Origin: Gammaproteobacteria bacterium
GTDB lineage: Bacteria; Pseudomonadota; Gammaproteobacteria; JAJPIJ01
Assembly: GCA_022071965.1 (NCBI GenBank)
Contig: JAJVIQ010000017.1
Coordinates: 1 to 64,000 of the forward strand
DNA length: 64,000 nt
Reading direction: 5' to 3'
The position numbers were made by a program, and so were the translations under genes. This document shows, in pieces, positions 48,851-58,056 of this stretch; within the stretch, counting starts at the first letter, position 1; every line of letters begins with the position of its first letter. Below the pieces are notes generated by a model that was not told the DNA's origin, did not search any database, and saw only the letters and a list, made by a program, of their open reading frames with translations.

Positions 48851-49498
48851 TCAGAGCTGGAGGAAACGCGGATCCTCGAGCAGCGATACGGCCAGCGCCT
48901 CCGCTGGCGGGCGGCGGACGCCGTTCAGGCGCCTGCGCCAGTAGCTGTCGCTGAGCTCGGAGACCATGACAAGCCTGGTGCGGCTGCTCGTCGCGTGGAC
49001 GAACCGGCCGTTGCCCAGGTAGATGCCCACGTGCGAGAACGGCCTGCCATTGGTGTTGAAGAAGATCAGGTCGCCGGGCCGGCGTTCATCGGCGTCCACC
49101 CTGGGCAGGGCCGCGGCCATCTCCCGGGCGCTGCGCGGCAGGTCCACGCCGAAGTGCCCGAAGACATATCTCACGAAGCCGCTGCAATCGAAGCCTTCGG
49201 CCGGCGATGTGCCGCCGTAGCGGTAGCGCGTGCCGGTGAGGCTGAGCGCGTAGGCCAGGGTGTCGGAGGGCTCCGAGGCGTCGAAGGAGTCGTACTCGGA
49301 ATCGAACAATATGCGAGCCTGGGATTGCGTGCCGCGCTCGATCGCGGCGGACCCCGCGGTCTGAGAGGAGGTGGACTGGGCAACGGGACCTGCCGCAGGC
49401 GCGTCGTCACGGACGAAGGGCAGGCTGGCGTTACAACCACTCAACAGTGCACCCAGCAGGGCGCAGCAGCCCCATCTCGTTGAAATCGGGAGTTTCAC
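48851..49498 (-). CDS. NlpC/P60 family cell wall hydrolase lipoprotein
   Basis: 215 residues from a GTG with an AAGGAG box ahead of it. Lipobox ending at Cys22 (ALLSGC), a linker, then an NlpC/P60 domain: catalytic Cys105 in GFDCSGFVRYVF, the histidine in SHVGIYLGN, and a second His in FVHATSS. RPGDLIFF is also conserved. The enzyme cleaves peptide stems of peptidoglycan. Longer in-frame starts give no signal peptide. Confidence 0.92.
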   Translation of the reverse strand: MKLPISTRWGCCALLGALLSGCNASLPFVRDDAPAAGPVAQSTSSQTAGSAAIERGTQSQARILFDSEYDSFDASEPSDTLAYALSLTGTRYRYGGTSPAEGFDCSGFVRYVFGHFGVDLPRSAREMAAALPRVDADERRPGDLIFFNTNGRPFSHVGIYLGNGRFVHATSSRTRLVMVSELSDSYWRRRLNGVRRPPAEALAVSLLEDPRFLQL

Positions 49499-49746
49499 GG
49501 CGCTCAACTCCTTTGGTTTTGTGACAATGCTAGCACATTCCCGCGCCGGATCAGCCTTTTTGCCGGGAAATGCTGCGCGGCAACATACCGACCCCACCGG
49601 CAGACGCCACTGCGGTCGCAAAGATGCCTGTCATGCCCGGGCGGTGGGAGCCGCCGATATTCACTCGTTGTTCATCGGGTGCCAATCACACTCCGTCGCC
49701 GTGATGAGGGCGCGTCCCGGCCGTTGTACCAGAAGGGGGGGAAGTC

Positions 49747-50259
49747 ATGCGCATGATGAGGTACACCTTGCTGGCGGTGGCGCTGGCGGCGCTCCCGGCC
49801 TGCGGCGGGCTGCCGAGCAGGATCGACCCGCCCTCGGTGTCGTTGTCCGGGCTGCGGATCGTCGACATGAATCTTCTCGAGCAGACCTTTGCCATCAGGC
49901 TGCGCGTGAAGAACCCGAACGACTTCGACATCCCGATCCACGGCCTGACCTACGCGCTCGAGCTCAACGGTCAGGAGGTCGTGCAGGGCGTGAACAATCA
50001 GTCGGTCACCTTCCCGGCGCTCGGCGAGCAGTTCGTCGAGGTCAACGCGACAACCAATCTTCCCACCATACTCAATCAGCTCGTCGAGATGTCGCATGGA
50101 GGCATGAACGCGAGCTACCGCGTGCACGGCAGCTTCCGCGCCGGCAAGGGCGTGCAGGGTTACGTGCCGATCCCCTTTGACCAGAAAGGCGAGGTCGGCC
50201 TGGGAGGCCTCATGGACCTGGGCAGGAAGAAGGCGGCACCTGGCCGGGAATACCTCTAG
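49747..50259 (+). CDS. LEA type 2 family lipoprotein
   Basis: 170 residues. Lipobox at Cys19 (LAALPAC), then a WHy/LEA14-type domain: LRIVDMNLLEQTFAIRLRVK, NPNDFDIPIHGLTYALELNG, NLPTILNQLVEMSHGG. A GGGGGGAAGT ribosome-binding site precedes the ATG. It lies 26 bases before a second, related gene. The function of bacterial LEA14-like proteins is unknown; a stress role is sometimes proposed. Confidence 0.85.
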   Translation: MRMMRYTLLAVALAALPACGGLPSRIDPPSVSLSGLRIVDMNLLEQTFAIRLRVKNPNDFDIPIHGLTYALELNGQEVVQGVNNQSVTFPALGEQFVEVNATTNLPTILNQLVEMSHGGMNASYRVHGSFRAGKGVQGYVPIPFDQKGEVGLGGLMDLGRKKAAPGREYL

Positions 50260-50285
50260 CCGCCGGCCCGTCGCGCAATCCCGGC

Positions 50286-50828
50286 ATGAGGATCCCCGGA
50301 CCGCCGCTCGACCGCACGCTGAAGGCGATGCGCCTGTGGTGCGCGTGCCTGCTGCTCGGCGCGGGAACGGCCATTGCGCTGCCGGCGGACATGGAGCCGC
50401 CGACGCTGAAGCTGGTGGGCATCCGTGTCATCGACCTCAGCCCCGAGCGGCAGACCTTCGCGGTGAAGCTCCTGGTCGGCAACCCCAACATGTTCGACAT
50501 TCCGCTGCGCAGCCTGGATTGCGACATCGAGATCAACGGCCAGCCCTTCGCGCATGGAACGCGCGATCAGCCAATCACGCTGCCGGGCGGCGGCGAGGAG
50601 GTGGTGGAGCTGCGGGCCGTCACCTCGCTGAACGAGCTGCTCCGGCAGATCCAGGCGATGGTCGCGGCGGGTGACACCTCGGCCTCGTACCGCATGCACG
50701 GCGACGTCCGTGTCGGTGACGGCACGGTGCCCATGCCCTTCGACCAGCGCGGCGAGCTCGATCTGCGCGAGCTGATGGGTCTCGGCCGGGATCGCGCGGC
50801 GCCTGCGCCGGAGCCCGAATACATCTGA
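50286..50828 (+). CDS. LEA type 2 family protein, second copy
   Basis: 180 residues. It shares the domain of its neighbour (IRVIDLSPERQTFAVKLLVG, NPNMFDIPLRSLDCDIEING, SLNELLRQIQAM, PFDQRGELDLRELMGLGRD), so the two arose by tandem duplication. Unlike the first copy, it has a signal peptide (LWCACLLLGAGTAIA) without a lipobox Cys and is probably soluble. A second ATG at codon 15 (MRLWCACLL) would remove the basic pre-sequence and may be the true start. Confidence 0.82.
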   Translation: MRIPGPPLDRTLKAMRLWCACLLLGAGTAIALPADMEPPTLKLVGIRVIDLSPERQTFAVKLLVGNPNMFDIPLRSLDCDIEINGQPFAHGTRDQPITLPGGGEEVVELRAVTSLNELLRQIQAMVAAGDTSASYRMHGDVRVGDGTVPMPFDQRGELDLRELMGLGRDRAAPAPEPEYI

Positions 50829-51208
50829 GGGCGCGTCGCGCCGCGCGCCAGGATTGCGGCGAACACGCACACGAAGGCCTGCGGCGCTCCGGCGATGCAT
50901 CGCGACGCCTCGCGTGCGCCGGCCGCTATGCCGAGATCTCCCGGGCGCGATGCCGGCGGCTCCGGGGCGTGGATCCGCATGGGCGGCGGGGGTAGGGATC
51001 GGCCCGTCCGGGCCGGAACCGCTGCCCGCGGGTCCGCGATGCCGAGCGCTCCGTGGCGTCGAAGGCCGCAATGATCTGACCCGCACGTTGCGTTCGCCGT
51101 CCCGATCCCGCGGGCTCCCGAGGTGTTCGTGGTGATGATCTGGATCACCCTCGGCCATGCATCTGGCGTTAATGTCGTATTCGATCAATCGATTCGAGGA
51201 GCCGAGCG
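50829..51208. other. Intergenic stretch before the cytochrome c gene
   Basis: 380 bases without a convincing gene; the open frames present show no family features. Two small inverted repeats precede the next gene: GGTGAT-N7-ATCACC at 51131-51149 and TCGATCAATCGA at 51181-51192. Either could be an operator for the cytochrome gene, but neither matches a regulator that I can name. Confidence 0.4.
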
Positions 51209-51760
51209 ATGCGAGGAGTCAGATGGTCTGCCGGCGGCGTGGCCGCCGCGGGATTCGGGGCCGCGGTGATCGCGGCGGCGCTGCAGATGCCCGGCGCGAA
51301 CGCCGGCGACGGCGCGGCCGTGGCGCCCCCGCCAGACACGAAGTTCTACCGGGTCGAGGGCGGCAAGATCGACGCCGCCACGCTGCGCGGCTGGCAGGTT
51401 TATCACCGGACCTGCTACGTGTGCCACGGCGTGGATGCGAACGGCACGGACGTGGCGCCCAGCCTCGTCGAGCGCGTCAAGAACATGAGCGCCGTGGAGT
51501 TCGCCAACCTGGTGCTGAACCGCTATCGCATCGTCGTGCCGATGGACGAGGCGTCGGCGGACGACACCACCGCGCGGCGCGAGGCGATGATCGCGGAGAT
51601 GCAGCGGCACGAGCGCGGCGAGCGCGGGGAATTGATCATGCCGGCGTGGGAAACGAGCTTCCGCGTGCGCCCGCACCTGATGGATCTCTTCGGTTACCTT
51701 CAGGCGCGCGCCGACGGCGTGCTCGGGACGGGAGAGCCCGAGCTCATTCCGGGTGAATAA
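51209..51760 (+). CDS. Periplasmic class I cytochrome c
   Basis: 183 residues. Signal peptide (AAAGFGAAVIAAALQMPGANA), one haem-binding CYVCH at residues 69-73 and a likely distal Met ligand in IMPAWETSF. The electron partner is unknown. Another c-type cytochrome with a single CxxCH is encoded convergently just downstream; they may belong to one pathway. Confidence 0.88.
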   Translation: MRGVRWSAGGVAAAGFGAAVIAAALQMPGANAGDGAAVAPPPDTKFYRVEGGKIDAATLRGWQVYHRTCYVCHGVDANGTDVAPSLVERVKNMSAVEFANLVLNRYRIVVPMDEASADDTTARREAMIAEMQRHERGERGELIMPAWETSFRVRPHLMDLFGYLQARADGVLGTGEPELIPGE

Positions 51761-51834
51761 CGGCCGCTGACGGCGCCCGCGCGCGGTGCGACAGCGGTGC
51801 GCGCCCGCCGCCGCCGCTCGAGGGCCACCCCGGA

Positions 51835-52329
51835 TCAGGGAGCGGCGGGCGCCGGCTTGCGCGCGTGCTCGGCCAGGTACCGGTTGATGACCAAGCTCTC
51901 CGCCGCGGTGGGTTCCTCGAATTTCATGTTGCTGTACGTGGCCATCCAGCGCAGCCGCATGCGCATGCGTTCCACGACCGGGAACCAACCCTCGGCGCTG
52001 TGTTGATCGGGGGTCGGAAGACCGTGACATTGGGCGCAGTAGCGATTCAGCAGCCTGGCGCCCTCGGATTGCGGCTCGGGCAGGTCCTGTATGTCGGCCG
52101 AGCGCGGCATGACTCCTCCCATCATCAGCCCTTCCACCCAGCCACGGGGCGCCTCGCCGGGCGCGATGCCGTAGCCGGGCAGCATGTCCGCCTTGGGCGG
52201 CGCGGCAGCATCCGCACCCGCGGAGGGGTCGGTGCCAATCGCGTCGCCGGAGGGTCGGACCTCCTCGGCGTGCGATGACAGCAGCGCGAGCCACAGGAGA
52301 ATCGGGGCGCAACGGAGACAACGCGTCAT
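51835..52329 (-). CDS. Periplasmic cytochrome c
   Basis: 164 residues from the ATG giving a signal peptide (RCAPILLWLALLSSHA). One CAQCH at residues 98-102 and several Met residues afterwards (RMRMRLRWM, then MKFEEPTAAE). GYGIAPGEAPRGWVEG precedes the haem site. Convergent with the other cytochrome gene. A longer in-frame ORF upstream lacks a signal sequence and is Arg-rich, so it was not used. Confidence 0.82.
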   Translation of the reverse strand: MTRCLRCAPILLWLALLSSHAEEVRPSGDAIGTDPSAGADAAAPPKADMLPGYGIAPGEAPRGWVEGLMMGGVMPRSADIQDLPEPQSEGARLLNRYCAQCHGLPTPDQHSAEGWFPVVERMRMRLRWMATYSNMKFEEPTAAESLVINRYLAEHARKPAPAAP

Positions 52330-52393
52330 GTCGGCCACTTCACGGAGTGCGGCGCGCGACGGCGTTCCGGCACGTGCGGCGGCACGGGCGATG

Positions 52394-52831
52394 TCATCCC
52401 GCGCGATCGGGGCGCCGCTCGCCCGCCTTCTCCTCCTGCCCGGCGGCCGCCGCGCGGGCATGCGTCCGGCGGCCACGCCTTTCGCCCTCGCCGGAGGACT
52501 CCCTGCGAACGGCGGCCTGCCGCTCCTCCTTGATGGCATCGATATGCTCGAGCTGCAGCGTGAGCGTGCGCAGGGCGCGATGCTCCTCATCGGTGAGATT
52601 GCTCTTGTCCATGTGATTGATGATCACCGCGAGCGCGTCGCCGATCCGTCCGAGCTGCCGGCCGTAGGTGCCGACGTCGTCGAGGATCTTCTGCTCGACC
52701 ACCGGATCGCCCGCGTGCCCCATATAGACGTTGACCAGCCCGACCTGGCCGCCTTCGGGCCGGAAGACCCAGTTCCAGGGATTGATGGCTTGCATGACAT
52801 CACCGGAAAGCGGCAGGCGGAATTCGGGCAT
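52394..52831 (-). CDS. Conserved hypothetical cytosolic protein
   Basis: 145 residues, starting MPEFRLPLSGDVMQAINPWN and continuing YGRQLGRIGDALAVIINHM and LTDEEHRALRTLTLQLEHID. The tail from about residue 110 is Arg/Ala/Glu-rich. No signal peptide or membrane segment. I recognise the pattern as a conserved family but not its function. It lies 64 bases upstream of the cytochrome gene on the same strand. Confidence 0.65.
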   Translation of the reverse strand: MPEFRLPLSGDVMQAINPWNWVFRPEGGQVGLVNVYMGHAGDPVVEQKILDDVGTYGRQLGRIGDALAVIINHMDKSNLTDEEHRALRTLTLQLEHIDAIKEERQAAVRRESSGEGERRGRRTHARAAAAGQEEKAGERRPDRAG

Positions 52832-52915
52832 GGCGGGCTCCTCCCCAGGGGGTTCGAAAGGCCAGAGGGTTCTAAAGGCCAGGGGGCTCTATAGGGAAGG
52901 ATAGCCGCTAACTGC

Positions 52916-54520
52916 CTAGTTCGGCACGAGGCGCCAGATCTCGCCGCTGTCCGTCGCGACGTAGAGATAGCCGTCGGGCCCCTGTACCAGTGAACGCATG
53001 CGCTGCGCGGGCAGGCCGGTGGCCGTGGACTGGCTGGTCATCCTCCCCGTCGCGTCGAGCTGCAGTATGTCGAGTCGCATGTCGCCCATCACCCCGACGG
53101 CCAGCCGCCCGTCCCAGGCCTTCCACTGCGGGCCGTTGAGGAACGTGCTCGGCCCGGTGCCCTGCGAGCGCCCGCTGTTGTTCCACGAGGGCCGCATGGC
53201 GGTGGGGAATTTGGCCGTATCGGTCATCGGCGTGGGCGTGCCGTCGAGCTTGTTGGAGGTGTAGCCGCAGTAATTGTCGGCACAGGAGACGCCGGGCTCA
53301 GGCTTCGGATCCCAGCCGCCGTTGCCGCCGGCCACGAGCGGCGTCACCTCATCGCTGTGCCCGGGGCCGTGCTCGGAGGTGTAGGGCTGGCCCGTACCGG
53401 GACGGAAGCTGATGCCCTGCACGTTGCGATGCCCAAAGGTGTAGATGCGCGGGTCACCCGGGGAATTGTTCCCGAGCGCGGCGCTGCCCGTGGGCGTCAC
53501 CCGCAGCACCTTGCCGCCCATGCGCGTCAGATCCTGCGGCAGCGTGCCGTTGTGGTTGTCGCCGGTGGTCACGTAGAGCAGACCATCCGGTCCGAAGCGC
53601 AGCCGCCCGCCGCTGTGCGAGCCCGCCCCGCCCCAGGAATTGGCCACGTCCTTGAAGGCGATGTCGGTGATGATGTCGACTCGGCCGCTGGCGGTGAGCA
53701 GATCAGCGCTCAGCGTGAGCCGCACGACGCGGTTGGTGCGCGGATTCGTGCTGGCGTTGGAGGCCATGTACACGTAGACGTAGCGGTTGCCGTTGCCGAA
53801 TTCCGGATCCACCGCGACGCCGTGCATGCCGCTTTGTCCCTGGCAGAACAGGTCGCCCGCGACCAGGGAGGCGCCGCTGGTGCCGAACAGGCGGGTGAGG
53901 GCGCCGTTGCGCAGGATCGACAGCCCCCGGCATTTCTCCGTGATCAGCATCGAGCCATCGGGCAGAAAGGCGAGATCCCACGGTGAGCTCAGACCGGATC
54001 GGACCACGGTGCGGCTCAGCACCGGCGTCACCGTGCTGGGCGTGACGGTGAGCACGGCCTCGGCGCTGGCGACGTTGCCGATAGCGTTGCGGACCACCAC
54101 CGAGTAGAGCGCACCGTTGTCGAGGAGCCCGGCGGCCGGTGTCGCATAGCTGGCGGAAGTCGCGTCCGCGATGCTCGCGCCGTTCCTGCGCCATTGATAG
54201 CGGAGCGGCGGCGTGCCGGCGGCGGTCACGGAGAACGTGGCGCTCTGACCGACGCTGGCCGTCACATTGACCGGTTGCGCCGTGATCCTGGGGGCCACCA
54301 CGGGCGGCGGCGGCGGGCGGACCACCTGGCGGCGGACCGCCGGGAATGCGGCATCGGCGAGGTGCGTGATCGGCACACTGGATTCCCCGAATTGCACGGC
54401 CGGCGCCGGCGCGGTGCCCAGGAACGCGGTCAGGGCGATCGAGCAGGTCCTCGCCACGGCGCGCAGCGGGTCTGTCGTGTGATGCGGGGAGCGTGGGCAT
54501 GGGCTGGACGATGTGGACAC
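52916..54520 (-). CDS. PQQ-dependent sugar dehydrogenase with N-terminal Ig-like domain
   Basis: 534 residues from a GTG preceded by GAGGGAG. It has a signal peptide (CSIALTAFLGTAPAPAV), a proline hinge, an Ig-like domain (about residues 80-165: ITAQPVNVTASVGQSATFSV, PLRYQWRRNGASIADATSAS) and a GSDH beta-propeller (SPWDLAFLPDGSMLITEKCR, SGMHGVAVDPEF, GGRLRFGPDGLLYVTTGDN, YTFGHRNVQGISF, EHGPGHSDEV). The propeller oxidises aldoses or related sugars using PQQ in studied relatives. No pqq biosynthesis genes are in the window. Confidence 0.88.
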   Translation of the reverse strand: MSTSSSPCPRSPHHTTDPLRAVARTCSIALTAFLGTAPAPAVQFGESSVPITHLADAAFPAVRRQVVRPPPPPVVAPRITAQPVNVTASVGQSATFSVTAAGTPPLRYQWRRNGASIADATSASYATPAAGLLDNGALYSVVVRNAIGNVASAEAVLTVTPSTVTPVLSRTVVRSGLSSPWDLAFLPDGSMLITEKCRGLSILRNGALTRLFGTSGASLVAGDLFCQGQSGMHGVAVDPEFGNGNRYVYVYMASNASTNPRTNRVVRLTLSADLLTASGRVDIITDIAFKDVANSWGGAGSHSGGRLRFGPDGLLYVTTGDNHNGTLPQDLTRMGGKVLRVTPTGSAALGNNSPGDPRIYTFGHRNVQGISFRPGTGQPYTSEHGPGHSDEVTPLVAGGNGGWDPKPEPGVSCADNYCGYTSNKLDGTPTPMTDTAKFPTAMRPSWNNSGRSQGTGPSTFLNGPQWKAWDGRLAVGVMGDMRLDILQLDATGRMTSQSTATGLPAQRMRSLVQGPDGYLYVATDSGEIWRLVPN

Positions 54521-54780
54521 GGCGAACTCCCTCGTCTGAATTGAAGGGTCCTCGGAGAATGCACCGAAAGCGTGTCTCAACCGTTGCCCCGGGCCCGTGA
54601 CCGCGCGCACAAAGCGCGACACCGGATCCCTGGCATTGCCTGGCCGCGCCTCAGCGTTGCACGCGGTTCAGCACCAGCGCGTAACCTCCACACGTACCTC
54701 CATTGCGCCGATGCACAGGCCGACCTCGTGGCTCGCCGCGCTCCCGGCGCGCACGCGCAGCCGCCGGCGGCGCCGTCTCA
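54521..54780. other. Short gap with no feature seen
   Basis: 260 bases between the minus-strand dehydrogenase and the DUF2189 gene. Only low-complexity open frames rich in Arg, Pro and Ala are present. The dehydrogenase promoter should lie in its left part, but I see no clear boxes. Confidence 0.4.
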
Positions 54781-55584
54781 TCAATCCCCCAGGTCGAACT
54801 CGCTTGGCGGGTAGGCGCTGGCGTCTATGGTCTCACGGTAGCCGTGCCAGGTCGCGTAGCCGATGATCGGCATGGTGACCGCGAGGCCAATCATGGCGGT
54901 GGCGAAGCCGATGACGACCGCCGCGACGATCAGCAGCGCCCAGAGGATCATCGCCGGCTTGTTGCGGAGCACCGCGTTGATGCTGGTGACCACGGCGGTG
55001 ATGGCGTCGACGCGCCGGTCCATCAGCATCGGCATGGAGAACGCGCTGAAGGTGAAAGTGATGAGCGCGAAGACGGTGCCGATGAGCGAGCCGATGGCGA
55101 GGAAGGGCAGCATCGTCGCGAGATCCGGCTTGCCCTCCGTGGGGAAAAAGATGTGCACGACCGTCGCCGAACGGCCCCACAGCAGGAACACCACCAGCAG
55201 CACCAGCGCGAGCACCATGAGATTTCCGAACGACGCGCGCACCTGCAGCCAGCAGACCTGCAGTCGCGGCGCCCGGCCCCTCTCGAGTTGCCAGCTGATG
55301 GCGTAGAAGACCACGGCCACGACCGGCGCCACGAACACGAAGCCGGAGAGCAGCGCGATCTCCATCCAATAGCCGCCGAGCTTCGCGCCTATCGTCACGA
55401 TCAGGAGGCTCAGCAGGACGATGACGGCGCCGGCGGCAAGACCGATCAGTGGGGCGCGGCGCAGGTCCGACCAGCCCTGGCGCACCCATGTGATGGGTGC
55501 CCTCGGCGCGAGCGGACGGCACGGGGCGACGAGGGGAAGCTCTCCCGGAACGATTGGCGGGGGCTGTGGGTTCGATTCGATCAT
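54781..55584 (-). CDS. DUF2189 membrane protein
   Basis: 267 residues with about six membrane helices (LIGLAAGAVIVLLSLLIVTI, LSGFVFVAPVVAVVFYAISW, LVLALVLLVVFLLW, and others). WVRQGWSDLRRAPLIGL near the N-terminus and the C-terminal PIIGYATWHGYRETIDASAY match DUF2189, of unknown function. It stands between the dehydrogenase and the GGDEF gene on the same strand. Confidence 0.85.
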   Translation of the reverse strand: MIESNPQPPPIVPGELPLVAPCRPLAPRAPITWVRQGWSDLRRAPLIGLAAGAVIVLLSLLIVTIGAKLGGYWMEIALLSGFVFVAPVVAVVFYAISWQLERGRAPRLQVCWLQVRASFGNLMVLALVLLVVFLLWGRSATVVHIFFPTEGKPDLATMLPFLAIGSLIGTVFALITFTFSAFSMPMLMDRRVDAITAVVTSINAVLRNKPAMILWALLIVAAVVIGFATAMIGLAVTMPIIGYATWHGYRETIDASAYPPSEFDLGD

Positions 55585-55636
55585 CTGCGCTCAATTTCAG
55601 GTCAACTGATGGGCAGCTTCAAGACCGACGCGGGTT

Positions 55637-57127
55637 TCACGCATCCGCGGCGGGCTCGGCGATCACGCGATTCCGGCCCGCGCCCTTGGCGGCGTAGAGT
55701 GCCTCGTCGGCGCGACGCAGCACGTCCTCGGGCCGGCTGTCGTCGCCGCGCAGCATCGCCACGCCGAAGCTCGCCGTCACCCCCAGGGATTGATTGTCGA
55801 TGCGGATCTCGGCCGACTGCAGCGCCAGGCGCATGCGCTCGGCCAGCTCCAGCGCGCTCGCCCTGTCGGTCTCCGGCGCGATGAGCACGAACTCCTCGCC
55901 GCCGTAGCGCGCGATGGTGTCGGTGCTGCGCGTCGTCTGTGCCGTGACCCCGGCCACCTGCTTCAGCACCACGTCACCGGCGGCGTGACCGTAACGGTCG
56001 TTCACCGCCTTGAAGTGATCGACGTCGAACATGATGACCGCCAGATCGCGACGGTGTCGCTGGGCGCGTTCGATCTCCCGTCTGCAGAGACCGGACAAAG
56101 CGCGGCGATTGAGCAGCCCCGTCAGCGCGTCGGTCACCGCCAGCTTCTCGAGCTGCGCATTGGCGGCCTGCAACTGCGCGGTGCGCTCCTGCACGCGCAT
56201 CTCCAGCTCGCGCCGATTCGCGCGCAGTTGCGACAGCAGCGCCGCCAGGCCGAGAGAAACGATGCCCATGCTGAACAGAACCTCCTGAACCCAAACCGCG
56301 GTGTCGTGAACGGGGAGATCGCCGAAGGGCTGCTGGCCGTTCCGGGTGACGAACAGGACGAGAAACGCGATGCCGGCCATCACCAGCGTCGTCGTGCGCA
56401 TGCTGAAGCGCGCCGCCGCGTACACGGCCAGCGGTAGGAGCAGGACGGGGCGGACGCTGACGCCGTGGAACATGCCGCGCTCGGAGAAGAGGAACGCCGC
56501 CAGCACGGCCAGCGCGCCGACTACCGCGATGCCGTCGTACCATTTCAGCGCCGCGCGCTCCTCGGTCGCACGCAGCGCCGGCGGCCAGATGCTGAGGAGC
56601 AGCGGCGTGAGGATCAGGAGCCCCAGACCGTCGCTGAACCACCAGAGGCGCAGGAACTCGAGGAAGGCGGTCTCGCCACCGCGCGAGTAGTGGTGCAGCG
56701 TCGCCGCCGCGCATGCCGACACGAATGCACCGATGACGGGGCCCGCCACGATGAACCTCCAGAGATCGCCCGGAGCGGTGAACCGGCTATCGAAGCGCCA
56801 GCGCCTGAGCAGCAGACAGGCGAGGGTGATCTCGAGGAGGTTGATGGCGGCGAACAGGACGGATTCGCCGAGCGGGAAGGTCTGGTAATCGGCGGCGATC
56901 TCGGCCAAGGTGACCATCGCCGCGAACGCGGCGTAGCGGCGGCCGTGGAAATGAAAGAGAGCGGCGAGCAGCAGGCTGTTCGGCACCCAGAGGATGACCA
57001 GCACCTCCGGTGTCGTAACCGCGAAAGCGAGGCTGAGCTTCGCCCCGAGGTAATAAAGGACAGGGACCAGTACCAGTTGTATGAGTGTTGTCGGTACCTG
57101 CGCGGTCATCGCTGCCGGGGCCTTCAT
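55637..57127 (-). CDS. MASE1-GGDEF diguanylate cyclase
   Basis: 496 residues. The N-terminal half is a MASE1 membrane sensor (about eight helices; LVLVPVLYYLGAKLSLAFAV and LFHFHGRRYAAFAAMVTLAE), then a short coiled coil (ELEMRVQERTAQLQAANAQL) and a GGDEF domain with GGEEF at the active site. An intact RxxD inhibitory site lies just before it (RSTD). It should make c-di-GMP and be product-inhibited. The ATG was chosen over an upstream GTG. The integron remnant begins about 110 bases away. Confidence 0.93.
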   Translation of the reverse strand: MKAPAAMTAQVPTTLIQLVLVPVLYYLGAKLSLAFAVTTPEVLVILWVPNSLLLAALFHFHGRRYAAFAAMVTLAEIAADYQTFPLGESVLFAAINLLEITLACLLLRRWRFDSRFTAPGDLWRFIVAGPVIGAFVSACAAATLHHYSRGGETAFLEFLRLWWFSDGLGLLILTPLLLSIWPPALRATEERAALKWYDGIAVVGALAVLAAFLFSERGMFHGVSVRPVLLLPLAVYAAARFSMRTTTLVMAGIAFLVLFVTRNGQQPFGDLPVHDTAVWVQEVLFSMGIVSLGLAALLSQLRANRRELEMRVQERTAQLQAANAQLEKLAVTDALTGLLNRRALSGLCRREIERAQRHRRDLAVIMFDVDHFKAVNDRYGHAAGDVVLKQVAGVTAQTTRSTDTIARYGGEEFVLIAPETDRASALELAERMRLALQSAEIRIDNQSLGVTASFGVAMLRGDDSRPEDVLRRADEALYAAKGAGRNRVIAEPAADA

Positions 57128-57237
57128 CAGCACTGCGTCGCCCGGTGGCCATCATAACGCATCGCGTCCGGCCTAAGGACGCGGGCGCGCGAGGCGACGG
57201 CGGGTGCGCAACGAGGCGCTCGGGGAAAGGACATCGG

Positions 57238-58056
57238 CTACAGCCGGCAGCCGGCGAGCGCTTCGGGGCAGTGCCTCACGAGGCCAGACTGGCGGGCAAC
57301 GCGCAACGTGTGTGGCGCGGCGTCGTACCGGGCACATTTCTCTGCGATTCCGAGTCTGTCGAGCGGACTGATAGTCGTGCCGGACATCACCTTCAGCACG
57401 TGGGTGTGGATCATCGTCGTGCTGACGTCGCTGTGGCCGAGCAGCTCCCACAGCGTGCGGCCGTAGTTCAGCTGCTCGCGAAGTGCGTCTATCATCGATA
57501 GCGGCATCATGACGACCCGGTCCCTGGCGCCCCTGCCCTCCCGAACGACGATCACGCGACGGCCGAAATCCAGGTCCATGATCCGCAGGCGCAGACCCTC
57601 CGTCGATCACATCCCCGTACCGTACAGCAGTCGCGCAAGCAGCGCCGTGGGTTGGGGCACGGCTTCGAGAAGCGCCTGGACCTCCTGTGTCGTGAGTACG
57701 GTGGGGATCCGGCGCCTGGCTTGAGGGCGCCCGATATCCTGCATCCATGGCATTTCGATGCCGAGCACTTCCCTGTAAAGGAAAAGTATCGCGCCAAGTG
57801 TCTGATGATGCGTTGAAACCGACACTTTGCGTTCGTTGGCGAGATGACTCAGGAAGGCCTCGACCTCCATACCCCCCATCTCACGCGGGTGTCGAATCCC
57901 GTGCCAGCGGATGATGAAGCGCGCCCGGTAGACGTACGCTTTTTCGGTTCTTATGCTGTAATGCAAATACCGTATCCGTTCGCGCAGCTGGTCCAGCAGG
58001 CGGACCGACTGAAAGGGAGGGCTGTCCGGTTTATGGTTTCTTTCATTACTGTACAT
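57238..58056 (-). pseudogene. intI: Integron integrase IntI, inactivated
   Basis: A tyrosine recombinase of the IntI family. The N-terminal half is clear ([20 protein letters not shown], then [16 protein letters not shown] and ARLLYGTGM). At 57607-57609 a TGA replaces the catalytic box I Arg (expected TGMR-x-x-EGLRLR; the frame continues STEGLRLRIMDLDFG). Near 57464-57472 an in-frame deletion joins LREQL directly to RTLWELLGHSDVSTTMI, removing roughly 95 residues, including the HxLRH box and IntI-specific insertion. At 57406-57408 a CAC His stands where the nucleophilic Tyr belongs (MIHTHVLK versus MIYTHVLK). All catalytic groups are lost. Its start is uncertain: the first ATG lies in the LexA box. 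Confidence 0.9.

Noticed and set aside
58054-58056. ATG in the LexA box as the true intI start
   Set aside because: It lies at the end of the probable -10 element and therefore upstream of the likely transcription start; the original start is probably downstream, and the gene is dead in any case.
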